Shown here in pieces: positions 9,769 to 19,607 of a DNA stretch of 64,000 nucleotides (position 1 is its first letter; the number at the start of each line of letters is the position of its first letter). Location of the stretch: NCBI RefSeq assembly GCF_001574435.1, contig NZ_LOCN01000007.1, positions 225,186-289,185 on the forward strand, read 5' to 3'. The notes under the pieces were generated by a model that made no database searches, was not told where the DNA came from, and worked only from the letters and a program-made list of their open reading frames with translations. A program made the translations under genes and the position numbers. Source of the DNA: Moritella sp. JT01 (GTDB taxonomy: Bacteria; Pseudomonadota; Gammaproteobacteria; Enterobacterales; Moritellaceae).

Positions 9769-11865
9769 ATGACAGTAGAGTCCGCAGTACCAATCTGGAC
9801 ACCGAGCCAAGCGCGCATTGATGGTAGTAACATTAACCATTATTTGCAATTTTTGCGTGATGAATACAGCCTTACTTTTGCACACTATCAGCAATTACAT
9901 CAGTGGAGCATTAATAATACGGCTATATTTTGGGGCTCATTAGTTACTTTTTTTAAATTCAAAGGTAACTTTAACCTTGATCGTATCTTTGTTTACGATG
10001 ACTGCTTTTACCGCTGCCAATGGTTTCCAGATTCAACATTAAACTTTGCAGAGAACCTGCTATTCCCAAATAATATTTCAGCCTGTAAAAACGAAAAATA
10101 TAACGAAGACAAGTTAGCCATAATCAGCCACGGTGAAGATGGTCGACGCACCCAACTTAGCTATAAACAACTACGAAATGAAGTCACTCGTATCGCCGCC
10201 GCTATGCGTGAATTAGGGATTGTAAAAGGCGATCGTGTTGCTGGTTTATTACCCAACAGCAGCGAAGCGATTATTGCAATGTTAGCCACAACCAGTATTG
10301 GCGCGATCTGGTCATCTTGCTCGCCTGATTTTGGTTTCCAAGGCGTAATGGACCGATTTAATCAGATCCAGCCCAAATTATTATTCGCGTGTAACGGTTA
10401 TTGTTATGCCGGAAAGCAAATTAATATCATGGATAAAGTGTCAGCCATTGCCAACGCCTTGCCCGAGTTAAATGAACTCGTCATCGTATCTTATTTAAAA
10501 ACAACACCGGCACCAACACAAAACGCGTATTCAAACAAACTTGATGCACCTATCCGTGATAAGTCCGCACAATGTGACTGGCGGTATTTTAGTGCCGTAA
10601 TTCCACGTTCTTTAACATTCGAACCGGTTAGTTTTTCAGACCCGCTGTATATTTTATATTCTTCAGGCACGACAGGCATGCCAAAATGTATTGTACACAG
10701 TGTCGGCGGCACATTGCTGCAGCATGTAAAAGAACTCGCCTTACATACCGATGTTAAGGTAGATGACCGCATTTTTTATTACACAACATGTGGCTGGATG
10801 ATGTGGAATTGGTTGGTGAGCAGTTTATCTCAGGGCGCAACCTTGGTGTTATTTGACGGCTCACCATTTTACCCACATCAGCAAATACTTTTTGAACTGG
10901 CTGACACAGAAAAAGTATCTATTTTTGGTGCCAGCGCCAAGTATTATTCAGCCTGTGATAAAGCCTTATTACGGCCAGCGCAAGACTATAACCTCAGTCA
11001 TTTAAAAACCTTGTTATCAACTGGTTCCCCCTTGTCACACGAAAGTTTTGATTATATTTATCAATATATTAAACAGGATATTTGTGTTTCAAGTATCAGT
11101 GGTGGCACCGATATTATTTCTTGCTTCACACTGGGCATGCCAACCTTGCCTGTGTATCGCGGTGAACTGCAGTGCTTAGGGTTAGGCATGGACGTGACCT
11201 TTATGCATAATGAAGGGTCAAAACACAGTATTGAAGGCAAAGGGGAACTGGTTTGTCGCCAGCCCTTCCCTTCAATGCCTACGGGTTTTTGGCAAGACCC
11301 TTATGATCTTAAATATCATAACGCTTACTTTACCCGCTTTGATAACATCTGGGCACAGGGTGATTATGGCGAATTGGTGAAACATCACATCGGTACTTTG
11401 CATACCGAAAATGACATACCGCAAGATATACATATTAACCAAGTCGGTGTGATCATCCATGGGCGATCCGATGCGGTATTAAATCCTGGAGGTGTGCGTA
11501 TTGGCACCGCCGAAATATATCGACAAGTAGAAAAGCTAGCGGCGATACAAGAGTCAATTGCAATTGGTCAACAATGGCATGATGACGTGCGCGTGATCTT
11601 GTTTGTGCGGTTATCAGAAAATATCGAGTTAGATACGCGATTAACCATGCAAATAAAAAATATCATTCGAACCAATACCACTCCAAGACATGTCCCAGCT
11701 AAAATTATCGCGGTAGCAGATATTCCCAAAACCATCAGTGGTAAGATTGTCGAACTGGCCGTGCGTAATGTCATACACGGTATTGCAGTGACGAATAAAG
11801 ATGCCCTCGCCAATCCTGAAGCATTAAGCTTGTTTGCTGATTTGCCCGAATTACAACACGAATAG
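9769..11865 (+). CDS. aacS: Acetoacetyl-CoA synthetase
   Basis: This 698-residue ANL-superfamily ligase activates acetoacetate to acetoacetyl-CoA with ATP, allowing thiolysis to acetyl-CoA. It shows YSSGTTGMPKCIVHS (AMP-binding P-loop), CGWMMWNWLVSSL typical of this family, an ISGGTDI block, and the C-terminal PKTISGKIVE with the catalytic lysine. AGG precedes the ATG. As the last gene of the liu operon it lets the cell assimilate the acetoacetate released by LiuE. The length is slightly above the usual 650 or so. Confidence 0.93.
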   Translation: MTVESAVPIWTPSQARIDGSNINHYLQFLRDEYSLTFAHYQQLHQWSINNTAIFWGSLVTFFKFKGNFNLDRIFVYDDCFYRCQWFPDSTLNFAENLLFPNNISACKNEKYNEDKLAIISHGEDGRRTQLSYKQLRNEVTRIAAAMRELGIVKGDRVAGLLPNSSEAIIAMLATTSIGAIWSSCSPDFGFQGVMDRFNQIQPKLLFACNGYCYAGKQINIMDKVSAIANALPELNELVIVSYLKTTPAPTQNAYSNKLDAPIRDKSAQCDWRYFSAVIPRSLTFEPVSFSDPLYILYSSGTTGMPKCIVHSVGGTLLQHVKELALHTDVKVDDRIFYYTTCGWMMWNWLVSSLSQGATLVLFDGSPFYPHQQILFELADTEKVSIFGASAKYYSACDKALLRPAQDYNLSHLKTLLSTGSPLSHESFDYIYQYIKQDICVSSISGGTDIISCFTLGMPTLPVYRGELQCLGLGMDVTFMHNEGSKHSIEGKGELVCRQPFPSMPTGFWQDPYDLKYHNAYFTRFDNIWAQGDYGELVKHHIGTLHTENDIPQDIHINQVGVIIHGRSDAVLNPGGVRIGTAEIYRQVEKLAAIQESIAIGQQWHDDVRVILFVRLSENIELDTRLTMQIKNIIRTNTTPRHVPAKIIAVADIPKTISGKIVELAVRNVIHGIAVTNKDALANPEALSLFADLPELQHE

Positions 11866-11886
11866 GGTACAAACTAATGTACCCTA
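11863..11886. terminator. Hairpin between convergent aacS and katA
   Basis: The 9-bp stem TAGGGTACA / TGTACCCTA has a 6-nt loop, and the aacS stop codon lies in the stem. There is no long U-run after it, so terminator function is probable rather than certain. Confidence 0.5.
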
Positions 11887-11923
11887 TATACTACATACGA
11901 TTCCCTATCAATTAATGCTGGGC

Positions 11924-13375
11924 CTAGTTTTGATATTTACTCACATCAATGCCGAGTAATTTAGCAATGCCATGGCCATAATCAGGGTCGGCTTTAAAAC
12001 AATGTCTTAAATGTCTGATTTGAATCTCTTCTGGTACCCCCCCTAAGTTACGCGCCGTATTATCAAACAAAATAGCTTGTTTCTCTGGCGTCATAAGTCG
12101 GAACAAATCACCAGGTTGACTGAAGTAATCATCATCTTCGCGATGATCCCAGTGCGCTGCGGCACCATCTAAGCTTAACGGTGGCTCAGAGAAGTCAGGT
12201 TGTTCGGCCCATTCCCCTTGATCGTTTGGCTCATAACCCAGCGTACCGCCATAGTTACCATCAACACGCATAGCACCATCTCGGTGATAACTGTGCACAG
12301 GGCAGCGCGGCGCATTAACCGGAATACTATGGTGATTAACCCCTAAACGATAACGTTGTGCATCACCATACGAGAACAGACGGCCTTGCAACATTTTATC
12401 TGGTGAAAAACTGATACCCGGTACTACGCTTGCTGGATTAAAAGCGGATTGCTCTACTTCAGCAAAAAAGTTTTCAGGATTACGGTTTAGCTCGAACTCA
12501 CCCACTTCAATCAGTGGATAGTCACTATGTGGCCAGATTTTAGTCAGATCAAACGGGTTATAAGGCACTTTAGATGCGTCGTCTTCTGGCATGATTTGCA
12601 CTTGCAGCGTCCACTTAGGGAAGTCGCGATTATCAATGCTTTCTAACAAATCACGGTGATGACTTTCTCGGTCTTTACCGATCAATATTTCTGATTCTGC
12701 ATCCGATAAGTTTTTAATACCCTGCTGTGATTTGAAATGGAATTTAACCCAGAAACGTTCATTATCACTGTTTATAAAGCTATAGGTGTGACTACCAAAT
12801 CCGTGCATATGTCGATACGTTGCCGGAATACCACGATCACTCATTACTATTGTGATTTGATGCAACGCTTCAGGCAATGATGTCCAGAAATCCCAGTTGT
12901 TTTTTGCACTGCGCATATTCGTTCTAGGGTCGCGTTTTACCGCATGATTCAGATCTGGAAATTTAAGCGGATCACGCAAGAAGAATACTGGCGTATTGTT
13001 ACCAACAAGATCCCAGTTACCTTCTTCTGTATAGAACTTCATTGCAAAACCACGAATATCACGCTCGGCATCGGCGGCTCCACGCTCACCTGCAACCGTA
13101 GTAAACCGGGTAAACATCTCTGTTTTTTTACCAATTGCCGAGAAAATCTTCGCTTTGGTAAATCGAGTAATATCATGCGTAACGGTAAACGTACCATAAG
13201 CACCAGAGCCTTTGGCATGCATACGACGTTCAGGGATCACTTCTCGATCAAAGTGTGCGAGTTTTTCCAGAAACCACACATCTTGTAGCAGTTGAGGGCC
13301 TCTTTTACCCGCGGTTTGGACGTTCTGATTATGCGCAACAGGGCAACCTGCAGCAGTCGTTAATTTCTTACTCAT
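11924..13375 (-). CDS. katA: Monofunctional haem catalase (small-subunit clade)
   Basis: This 483-residue catalase disproportionates hydrogen peroxide in the cytoplasm. The distal His (about residue 53) is in [12 protein letters not shown], the catalytic Asn in [11 protein letters not shown], and the proximal haem-ligand Tyr (about residue 336) in [14 protein letters not shown]. An ATG at 13375 is preferred over the GTG one codon earlier because AGAAGG then sits 8 nt upstream. The length and the RCPVH segment suit small-subunit KatA enzymes. It is 57 bp downstream of the patatin-like gene on the same strand and could be co-transcribed. Confidence 0.95.
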   Translation of the reverse strand: MSKKLTTAAGCPVAHNQNVQTAGKRGPQLLQDVWFLEKLAHFDREVIPERRMHAKGSGAYGTFTVTHDITRFTKAKIFSAIGKKTEMFTRFTTVAGERGAADAERDIRGFAMKFYTEEGNWDLVGNNTPVFFLRDPLKFPDLNHAVKRDPRTNMRSAKNNWDFWTSLPEALHQITIVMSDRGIPATYRHMHGFGSHTYSFINSDNERFWVKFHFKSQQGIKNLSDAESEILIGKDRESHHRDLLESIDNRDFPKWTLQVQIMPEDDASKVPYNPFDLTKIWPHSDYPLIEVGEFELNRNPENFFAEVEQSAFNPASVVPGISFSPDKMLQGRLFSYGDAQRYRLGVNHHSIPVNAPRCPVHSYHRDGAMRVDGNYGGTLGYEPNDQGEWAEQPDFSEPPLSLDGAAAHWDHREDDDYFSQPGDLFRLMTPEKQAILFDNTARNLGGVPEEIQIRHLRHCFKADPDYGHGIAKLLGIDVSKYQN

Positions 13376-13435
13376 CACTAATTCCTTCTATATGTTATTT
13401 ATTATTTATTATTTTTATTGCTTGTAACGCTTTCA

Positions 13436-14146
13436 TTAAACACTATTTTCGATGTGTTCCTGCCCGGCTTGCTTACCCATCAAGTAACCTTTATTTAGGG
13501 TGTTTTTATTCATTGTTAACCGTTTAACGGCAAACTGTTCAGGTGGCGCAATGACTCGAATTTTCAAGTCATTCGGTGGATTTTTTATAAACTCGAGAGA
13601 TTCGTTATAATTGTTCGCTCTTACCATCATGGATTTTGCGATATTAGGGTGTTGAGAGAATAATGTTTTAACAAACCATGGATACTTAATTGTTTGTTTT
13701 TTATAACTAAGCGGATGTGAAAGCACCACGGTAATATCACGCGCACCCAGCCGATATGCTTTGCGTACAGGGATCGAATCGGCAACGCCTCCATCAGTAT
13801 AGCAGCCGCCTGAAAAGCAAGGTGTTTCACGATAAGCAATCGGTAACGCCGTGGTTGCTTCAAGCACATTAGATAATGTGTCTGGCTTAATGCGATGGTA
13901 ATCAGCATGACCAGTATCAATATTCGTTACTGCGGCATACATCGGAATATTGGTAAATAACTTTTCCCGATCAATCGGATAACGCTCGATCGATACTTCC
14001 CATAACCATTTAACATCAATAAGGTTACCGCCTTTCGCAAATCGAATAGGGTTAAAAAAGGCCTTATCCATAAAAGCGTCTAATACACCACTAGCAAAAA
14101 TACCGCGCATACCTCCACCTTCTACAATTAATGCTCTTTTTTGCAT
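13436..14146 (-). CDS. Patatin-like phospholipase family protein lacking the nucleophile segment
   Basis: The 236-residue protein opens with the patatin oxyanion motif EGGGMRGIFASGVLDAF and keeps the C-terminal catalytic Asp in TDGGVADSIPV, as in YjjU-like proteins. Normally the first block is followed by an IGVSAGA-type GxSxG nucleophile elbow and a stretch ending in the K/RGG-L-D-WLW block. Here residues of about FNP run straight into RFAKGGNLIDVKWLWE, so about 50 residues including the serine are absent, in frame. An AGGAG site 8 nt before the ATG shows it can still be translated. It is probably inactive as a lipase. Confidence 0.8.
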   Translation of the reverse strand: MQKRALIVEGGGMRGIFASGVLDAFMDKAFFNPIRFAKGGNLIDVKWLWEVSIERYPIDREKLFTNIPMYAAVTNIDTGHADYHRIKPDTLSNVLEATTALPIAYRETPCFSGGCYTDGGVADSIPVRKAYRLGARDITVVLSHPLSYKKQTIKYPWFVKTLFSQHPNIAKSMMVRANNYNESLEFIKNPPNDLKIRVIAPPEQFAVKRLTMNKNTLNKGYLMGKQAGQEHIENSV

Positions 14147-14443
14147 TGGCTCACTCCTGCTTAAATCAATACATTAAGAATATAATCATTTTAAGATAAA
14201 CAAAAAACGATTAAATCTAACATTTCGATAGGTTAAAACTATTAATATTAATATTAATTTTATTAAATTCGCATTAATTTGGTGCAGCAGATATGAAGCA
14301 TTGCTGTATGATAGTGAAATGAAATATACCAATGTATAAATACTTTTACAAATCAAATGTTTAACTTTTGGCTCGTTTTTTGATATAAATAAGATATACA
14401 GACCCGTAACGACTTGAATAAAAACAATTAGGGAATGATTTAA
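14147..14443. other. AT-rich divergent promoter region
   Basis: It separates the patatin-like gene (minus) from glgC (plus). It is very AT-rich, with no gene I can support; a minus-strand 87-codon frame here has no recognisable features. The glgC ribosome-binding site AGGGA lies near its right end. Confidence 0.5.
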
Positions 14444-15661
14444 ATGCAAGATACATTAACGGTAGTCCTCGCAGGTGGAATGGGGGCTCGCCTTGCTCCG
14501 CTCACCGATAACAGAGCAAAACCCGCTGTGCCTTTCGGTGGTAAATATCGAATCATCGACTTTACTTTAACCAATTGCCTTCACTCTGGTCTAAGACGAA
14601 TTCTGGTATTGACCCAATATAAGTCCCATTCATTACAGAAACATTTACGTGATGGTTGGTCTATCTTCAACCCAGAGCTGGGTGAATACATTACGGTCGT
14701 CCCGCCGCAAATGCGTAAAGGCGACAAGTGGTATAGCGGCACAGCAGATGCTATTTATCAAAACTTATGGTTGTTATCACGTAGCGAAGCTAAGTATGTC
14801 GTTGTTCTATCTGGCGATCATATCTACCGAATGGATTATGCACCCATGTTGCAACGCCATAAGGAAATAGGCGCAGATTTAAGCATCGCTTGTATGGAAG
14901 TACCCGTTGCCGAAGCGACAAAATTCGGTGTGATGGCGATCGACGAAAATCGAAAAGTTATCGAGTTTTCAGAAAAGCCTGAGCATCCAGCGTCACTACC
15001 CGATGACCCTGAAAAGAGCTTGGCGTCAATGGGCATCTATATTTTCACTACTGATGCGTTAATTGATGCCTTAGAAAAAGACGCAGACAATCCCAATTCT
15101 AACCATGATTTTGGTAACGATATTATCCCGGGATTGATTGATAGAGAAAAAGTCTACGCGCACCAATTTGGCGGTTCGACAGGACGTGTTACCGAGGATG
15201 CTTACTGGCGTGATGTGGGCACCATCGATTCGTTATATCAAGCCAATATGGACTTGCTACAACCCGTTTCACCCATAAATTTGTACCAACGCGACTGGGG
15301 TATTAGAACCTACGAACCACAATTACCACCAGCAAGAACGACATCATCGGACACTGGCAATGAAGGGATATTTATCAATTCCCTTATTTCTAACGGTGTG
15401 CTTATCACTGGTGGTTCAGTACAAAATTCGGTTTTATCATCGAATGTACAAATCAACGACGGGGCGACTGTTTCAGCAAGTATCTTGTTTGATGATGTTG
15501 AAGTCGGCGAATACAGCCAGCTGCAGAATTGCATTATCGACAAACATGTAAAAATCCCACCAAGAACCAAAATAGGGGTCAACAAAGCAGAAGACGCCGC
15601 GCGATTCACCATTTCAGAACGCGGTATTGTTGTCGTACCTGAATCTTATAAATTCGAGTGA
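14444..15661 (+). CDS. glgC: Glucose-1-phosphate adenylyltransferase (ADP-glucose pyrophosphorylase)
   Basis: This 405-residue nucleotidyltransferase makes ADP-glucose, the committed step of glycogen synthesis. It shows [20 protein letters not shown] (pyrophosphorylase loop), [36 protein letters not shown], and a C-terminal left-handed-helix-type domain (residues about 300-400). AGGGAATG precedes the start. It is monocistronic: no glgA, glgB or glgP neighbour is seen, although an amylase/pullulanase pair lies 25 kb away. Confidence 0.95.
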   Translation: MQDTLTVVLAGGMGARLAPLTDNRAKPAVPFGGKYRIIDFTLTNCLHSGLRRILVLTQYKSHSLQKHLRDGWSIFNPELGEYITVVPPQMRKGDKWYSGTADAIYQNLWLLSRSEAKYVVVLSGDHIYRMDYAPMLQRHKEIGADLSIACMEVPVAEATKFGVMAIDENRKVIEFSEKPEHPASLPDDPEKSLASMGIYIFTTDALIDALEKDADNPNSNHDFGNDIIPGLIDREKVYAHQFGGSTGRVTEDAYWRDVGTIDSLYQANMDLLQPVSPINLYQRDWGIRTYEPQLPPARTTSSDTGNEGIFINSLISNGVLITGGSVQNSVLSSNVQINDGATVSASILFDDVEVGEYSQLQNCIIDKHVKIPPRTKIGVNKAEDAARFTISERGIVVVPESYKFE

Positions 15662-15744
15662 TCGTATTACATAAGTAACAAAGGTTATTACTATTGACCA
15701 CAACACTTGTTCATATTTAGCCAGCATTATTGTTCATCAAAATC

Positions 15745-15779
15745 TTAGCTATCGTTTATAAAAATGATAGCTAATTTTT
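15745..15779 (+). terminator. glgC rho-independent terminator
   Basis: The 9-bp stem TTAGCTATC / GATAGCTAA has a 12-nt loop and a TTTTT tail. It overlaps the stop codon of the convergent etfA. Confidence 0.8.
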
Positions 15780-16805
15780 CGCCTTCAACACAGCGGTTAA
15801 CTCAGGCAATACCTCGAACAAGTCAGCAACTAAGCAATAGTCTGCCACATCAAAGATCGGGGCGTCTGGATCGTTATTGATGGCGACGATTACCTTGCTG
15901 CCTGTGATACCCGCTACATGTTGGATCGCACCAGATATACCCACGGCAATATACAGATCGGGTGCAACTATTTTACCTGTTTGCCCTATCTGTAAATCAT
16001 TCGCCACAAACCCAGCATCGACCGCCGCACGACTAGCGCCTACCGCCGCATTAAGTTGCTCTGCGAGTGTGTAAAGCAGTTCAAAGTTATCGGCATTTTT
16101 CATCCCTCGCCCACCCGAAATAACAACCTTTGCCGTGGTTAATTCTGGTCGAGATGACTGCGTTAATTCCGCTTTAATAAACGCTGATTTTCCGCTATCT
16201 GCTTGTGCTGCTAATGCAACAACAGGTACTTGACTCTCTATTGCTAACAGCTCTGTAGTTAACGACCCTGCAGTAAATGACGCAGCTGTAAACGCACTAC
16301 TACGCACAGTTAAAACCTTGATGGCATCGCTCGATTGCACCGTCGCAATGGCTTTACCCGCATAGATAGGTCGGTTAAAGGTATCTGCGGATTCAACACT
16401 GATAATATCGGAGATCTGCGCAACATCTAACAAGGCAGCCACTCTGGGCTGATAATCTTTACCTGTGGTTCCAGCAGACGTAATGATGTGACTATATTGC
16501 GTCTTATCAAACTCTTGATGTTCGTCGTTGCAGTGACCTTGCTCTTGCACTAACGAAACAATTAACGGCGCGATATTCTCAGCTAAGGGATATTGATGAA
16601 TCTGATGATCGGCTACCAATATTTTACTCAAACCTGTTATGCCTTGTGCCATAGCAACAACAGGCTGACATTCATCGCCGATAATAAGCAAGTGCAATTC
16701 CGTATCACTGATATGCGTTGCTATCTCAGATGCAGCAGTCAATACACTGAGCGTCGCGGCTTGCAGTGTATGGTTGTCATGTTCTGCTACTATCAATATC
16801 GCCAT
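15771..16805 (-). CDS. etfA: Electron transfer flavoprotein alpha subunit
   Basis: This 344-residue FAD-binding ETF subunit accepts electrons from acyl-CoA dehydrogenases such as LiuA. The C-terminal domain carries [58 protein letters not shown] and [10 protein letters not shown], the ETF-alpha signature. It is a little longer than usual because of a polar insertion around residues 90-110. The ATG directly follows the etfB stop (TAAATG), so the two are translationally coupled. Confidence 0.95.
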   Translation of the reverse strand: MAILIVAEHDNHTLQAATLSVLTAASEIATHISDTELHLLIIGDECQPVVAMAQGITGLSKILVADHQIHQYPLAENIAPLIVSLVQEQGHCNDEHQEFDKTQYSHIITSAGTTGKDYQPRVAALLDVAQISDIISVESADTFNRPIYAGKAIATVQSSDAIKVLTVRSSAFTAASFTAGSLTTELLAIESQVPVVALAAQADSGKSAFIKAELTQSSRPELTTAKVVISGGRGMKNADNFELLYTLAEQLNAAVGASRAAVDAGFVANDLQIGQTGKIVAPDLYIAVGISGAIQHVAGITGSKVIVAINNDPDAPIFDVADYCLVADLFEVLPELTAVLKAKN

Positions 16806-17558
16806 TTAAATCACCTTCGCTTGCTGTTGCAATTTATCCACCAGTTCAGCGACATCAGCCACTTTAACCCCAGCTTGACGTACTGGGGGCGATTCAACTT
16901 TAAGCGTGGTCAGCCGCGGGGATAAACTAACCCCCAAAGAGTCAGGGGATGTCATCGTGATAACTTTCCGTTTCGCTTTCATGATATTAGGTAACGAGAT
17001 ATATCGGGGGATGTTTAAACGTAAATCGACAGTAATTACGGCAGGTAAACTCAAGGCTAATGTGACTAAACCACCATCAACTTCGCGGGTTACTTTGACT
17101 GTATTCGGGACGGTAAAGGCGATATCAGAAGCAAAGGTGCCTTGTGGCATATTGGTGAGTGCAGCTAACATTTGCCCTGTTTGATTATTGTCTGTATCAA
17201 TCGCTTGTTTACCCAATAGTACTAAATCAGGCAACTCTTCTTGCACAATTTTGTGTAGTATTTTAGCCACATCAAGGGATTGTACTTCTTCATCGGTCCT
17301 AATCAGAATTGCGCGATCTGCACCCAAGGCTAATCCAGCCCGTAATTGCACATCCGCCTCTTTGGGTCCAATACACACCAAGACAACTTCGTCAGCCGAG
17401 CCCTGCTCTTTAAAACGTACCGCTTGTTCAATCGCGATTTCACAGAATGGATTTATCGCCATTTTTACATTTGCGGTTTCAATACCCGTTTCATCCGCTT
17501 TCACTCTGACGTTGACTTTATGATCGACAACCCGCTTCACCGCGACCAATATCTTCAT
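16806..17558 (-). CDS. etfB: Electron transfer flavoprotein beta subunit
   Basis: This 250-residue AMP-binding ETF subunit begins with MKILVAVKRVVDHKVNVRV. It contains NPFCEIAIEQAVRFKE, VLLGKQAIDTDNNQTGQM and the recognition-loop region around LSLPAVITVDLRLNIPRYISLPNIM. A GGGGA ribosome-binding site precedes the ATG. It is the first gene of an etfBA operon that supplies the electron acceptor for the liu pathway; the quinone-linked partner is encoded at 48.4 kb. Confidence 0.95.
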   Translation of the reverse strand: MKILVAVKRVVDHKVNVRVKADETGIETANVKMAINPFCEIAIEQAVRFKEQGSADEVVLVCIGPKEADVQLRAGLALGADRAILIRTDEEVQSLDVAKILHKIVQEELPDLVLLGKQAIDTDNNQTGQMLAALTNMPQGTFASDIAFTVPNTVKVTREVDGGLVTLALSLPAVITVDLRLNIPRYISLPNIMKAKRKVITMTSPDSLGVSLSPRLTTLKVESPPVRQAGVKVADVAELVDKLQQQAKVI

Positions 17559-17721
17559 AACTTCCCCACGACGTACTTATGTTTATTGAATCAACCTGTT
17601 TGTGTTTAATAAATCAAACAATTATGCATTAAGAATAGTGGTGTTATGGGGTATGGCAAATTGAGGGGAACGAGTAATAATAGATATCGCGTAACGACAC
17701 CTATTATTAACTTAAGTAATC

Positions 17722-18339
17722 TTATTGACTGAATGCGAGGCGAACTTCTGGATCAGCAAACACCTTTTCAAAACGCTGCTTGTAGATTAGCTGCATTTCA
17801 TTTGAGATCAAACTTCCATCAGGTATATCATTTTCACCTTTAAAATTTTTGACAATTTTTTTATTACCAAATTTATCAACAATAATTACATCCATGTCGT
17901 ACCACGAATTATCAGTGAATGTATGAAAGTCATATTTCCATTCATGTAATACAAATAAAACGGACTTAAGATCATCTTTGGAAAGTGAATCAACTATATT
18001 TTCAACAGACATTGTAGGATCTGTTTTAACAACGTTCGCTTTAATCCCATTTTTATCAAAACCAGCCGATAAACGGTTAGTTAAATACACAGACATAGGC
18101 TCTTTAGTCGTAGTGTAATATGAATAAGGGATACCAAAACCACTACGAATAATACCTTCAAATGCAGGTTCTTTATCGCTGTCTACAACATAGGCTCGTT
18201 TGTCCAATACCGCAATTGATATCTCCGTTGGCTTTGATGCGATGTTTATTTCTGGCGCAGTTTCATTTGCTGTTAGCACTGTTGTACAACCCGAAAGAAG
18301 TAACGCTGATACTCCAATAAAAACCTTTTTATTTAACAT
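17722..18339 (-). CDS. Putative lipoprotein of unknown function
   Basis: This 205-residue product has a lipoprotein signal: Lys-rich start, hydrophobic stretch and lipobox LLSGC, so Cys18 would be lipidated. The mature part is mixed alpha/beta with no Cys and no domain I recognise. The layout (an early domain followed by a tail with YKQRFEKVF) loosely recalls YajG-type outer-membrane lipoproteins, but this is not a firm match. It is transcribed alone. Confidence 0.65.
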   Translation of the reverse strand: MLNKKVFIGVSALLLSGCTTVLTANETAPEINIASKPTEISIAVLDKRAYVVDSDKEPAFEGIIRSGFGIPYSYYTTTKEPMSVYLTNRLSAGFDKNGIKANVVKTDPTMSVENIVDSLSKDDLKSVLFVLHEWKYDFHTFTDNSWYDMDVIIVDKFGNKKIVKNFKGENDIPDGSLISNEMQLIYKQRFEKVFADPEVRLAFSQ

Positions 18340-18675
18340 TTTCTATCCTTGAATTTACATTTATAATCATAAAGTAGTATATTACATGTTAACTTTTTAG
18401 TAATGTTATTTTAATGTGAACAGCTTACTTTTCAAACAACCCTATGAATTATAAATATTTTATATTCATATCAGTAAATATACAGCCCTAAAGATGTTAA
18501 ATAATTTATCATCTTATTCATTAGGTCTAACGCTATGCATTGATTACACTTTAAGCATCAAAAGTTAAAACACAGCAAGGGTTTAAATCATCGTTTATAA
18601 TCTGTAAAGTACACAGCATATTATAACGAGTGACTTAGCTCCCTGTGAGCAGGTAGAAATAAAGAGTACTAACAG
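18340..18675. other. 336-bp divergent intergenic region
   Basis: AT-rich spacer between the lipoprotein gene (minus) and the 82-residue gene (plus). No gene, repeat or recognised operator was seen. Confidence 0.5.
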
Positions 18676-18924
18676 ATGAATAACGAACATGATGTCATTG
18701 ATAATTTAGAAGAACTAGAACGTTTTCTACTAAACATTGAAAACGGTGGTTTGGGTCTACAAGGTGTTGCTGGCATAGGCATGGCAACAAACACCAAAGA
18801 TGGCCGCCATTTTGTTGCTGTATTTGATGATAACCAAAATCTACTTTTAGCTCGCTATGTGACAGAAGACGTTTATGAAAACGGCAAAGAAATGGTACGT
18901 AACGGCGTGCAAACGAAACACTAA
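18676..18924 (+). CDS. Small hypothetical protein (82 aa)
   Basis: It has an acidic N-terminal helix (NLEELERFLLNIE), a glycine-rich turn (GGLGLQGVAGIGMA) and a beta-like segment HFVAVFDDNQNLLLARYV. No family is recognised. It is followed at once by a strong terminator, so it is a single-gene unit. A degenerate partial copy of this locus (5' part of the gene plus its 3' flank) lies at 25664-25775, evidence that the unit was once duplicated. Confidence 0.6.
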   Translation: MNNEHDVIDNLEELERFLLNIENGGLGLQGVAGIGMATNTKDGRHFVAVFDDNQNLLLARYVTEDVYENGKEMVRNGVQTKH

Positions 18925-18968
18925 GATCTTGCCATTCAAAGCATAGCTATTTACCGCACAGATCGTAG

Positions 18969-19010
18969 CGGGGTTTGAACTGATAGTTTAAACCCCGTTA
19001 TTCTTCCTCT
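18969..19010 (+). terminator. Rho-independent terminator of the 82-aa gene
   Basis: CGGGGTTTGAACT pairs with AGTTTAAACCCCG (13 bp, one G-U), with a 3-nt loop and then a pyrimidine-rich tail (18998-19010). Confidence 0.85.
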
Positions 19011-19064
19011 CATACCTGTATCAAACAGCGCAGCCAACAGTGTCGCGTCTGTGTTAGCGCTTGT

Positions 19065-19274
19065 TTACCTCTGGGTGGATATTGCTAAAACACCTCCAGC
19101 GCCAATAAACATAGTACCAAAAACTTTTCCCAGAGCACTACCTGATACATATTGCTTAGTACCTACTTTTAATTTTTGACTCAAAAGAGAATACGAAAGC
19201 AAACATAAAAACGAGCACATCATAAGAGTGACGACCAATATTAAGAATTGCGGTAATAGCGGTTCAGATCCCAC
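19065..19274 (-). pseudogene. C-terminal fragment of a LysE/RhtB-family amino-acid exporter
   Basis: The 69-residue frame reads like the last third of a LysE transporter: PQFLILVVTL, a transmembrane segment, SYSLLSQKLK, then SGSALGKVFGTMFIGAGGVLA, the usual final helix. Complete proteins are about 205 residues with six helices. The front two thirds are not present upstream on this strand, so this is a decayed remnant. Confidence 0.65.
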
Positions 19275-19607
19275 GCTGCATCAACAATATCAAATTTATC
19301 TTGTATTACAAATAGATATAGAAAAACATTAGAACTCTATCAAATAAAGTCGAAACGTAAACAGTAACTCGATTTGTACGACCCGTTTAAATAGAACCAT
19401 CAAAATTAAATTTATATTTTAATTAATTACGTTCAGCCTGAATTTAAAACTAAATTATTGCCTTGTCCGTAGAGTCTAACTTCACAATAATTGCAATTTA
19501 TAATTAAAAAACACTGTTAGACTACGTCTTAATTATAGATAAGTAATTGAAATAGTTTACAATAGGAGGTTGTTTACAATCGGATAAATAAGGCTCAAGG
19601 AAGAATT
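19275..19607. other. 333-bp AT-rich spacer
   Basis: It lies upstream of the secreted GLUG-like protein gene. No recognisable part of the missing LysE N-terminus was found. AAGGAAG at its right end serves as ribosome-binding site for the gene at 19608. Confidence 0.5.

Noticed and set aside
11568-11813. Minus-strand frame inside aacS
   Set aside because: It is a shadow of the acetoacetyl-CoA synthetase coding sequence, like other opposite-strand frames in the liu operon.
14186-14449. 87-codon minus-strand frame overlapping the glgC start
   Set aside because: AT-rich, no family features or ribosome-binding site, and it occupies a divergent promoter region.
17590-17640. Palindrome TGTTTgatttattAAACA upstream of etfB as a PsrA site
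   Set aside because: It resembles the motif only loosely and the spacing does not match; no PsrA or LiuR gene is present to support it.
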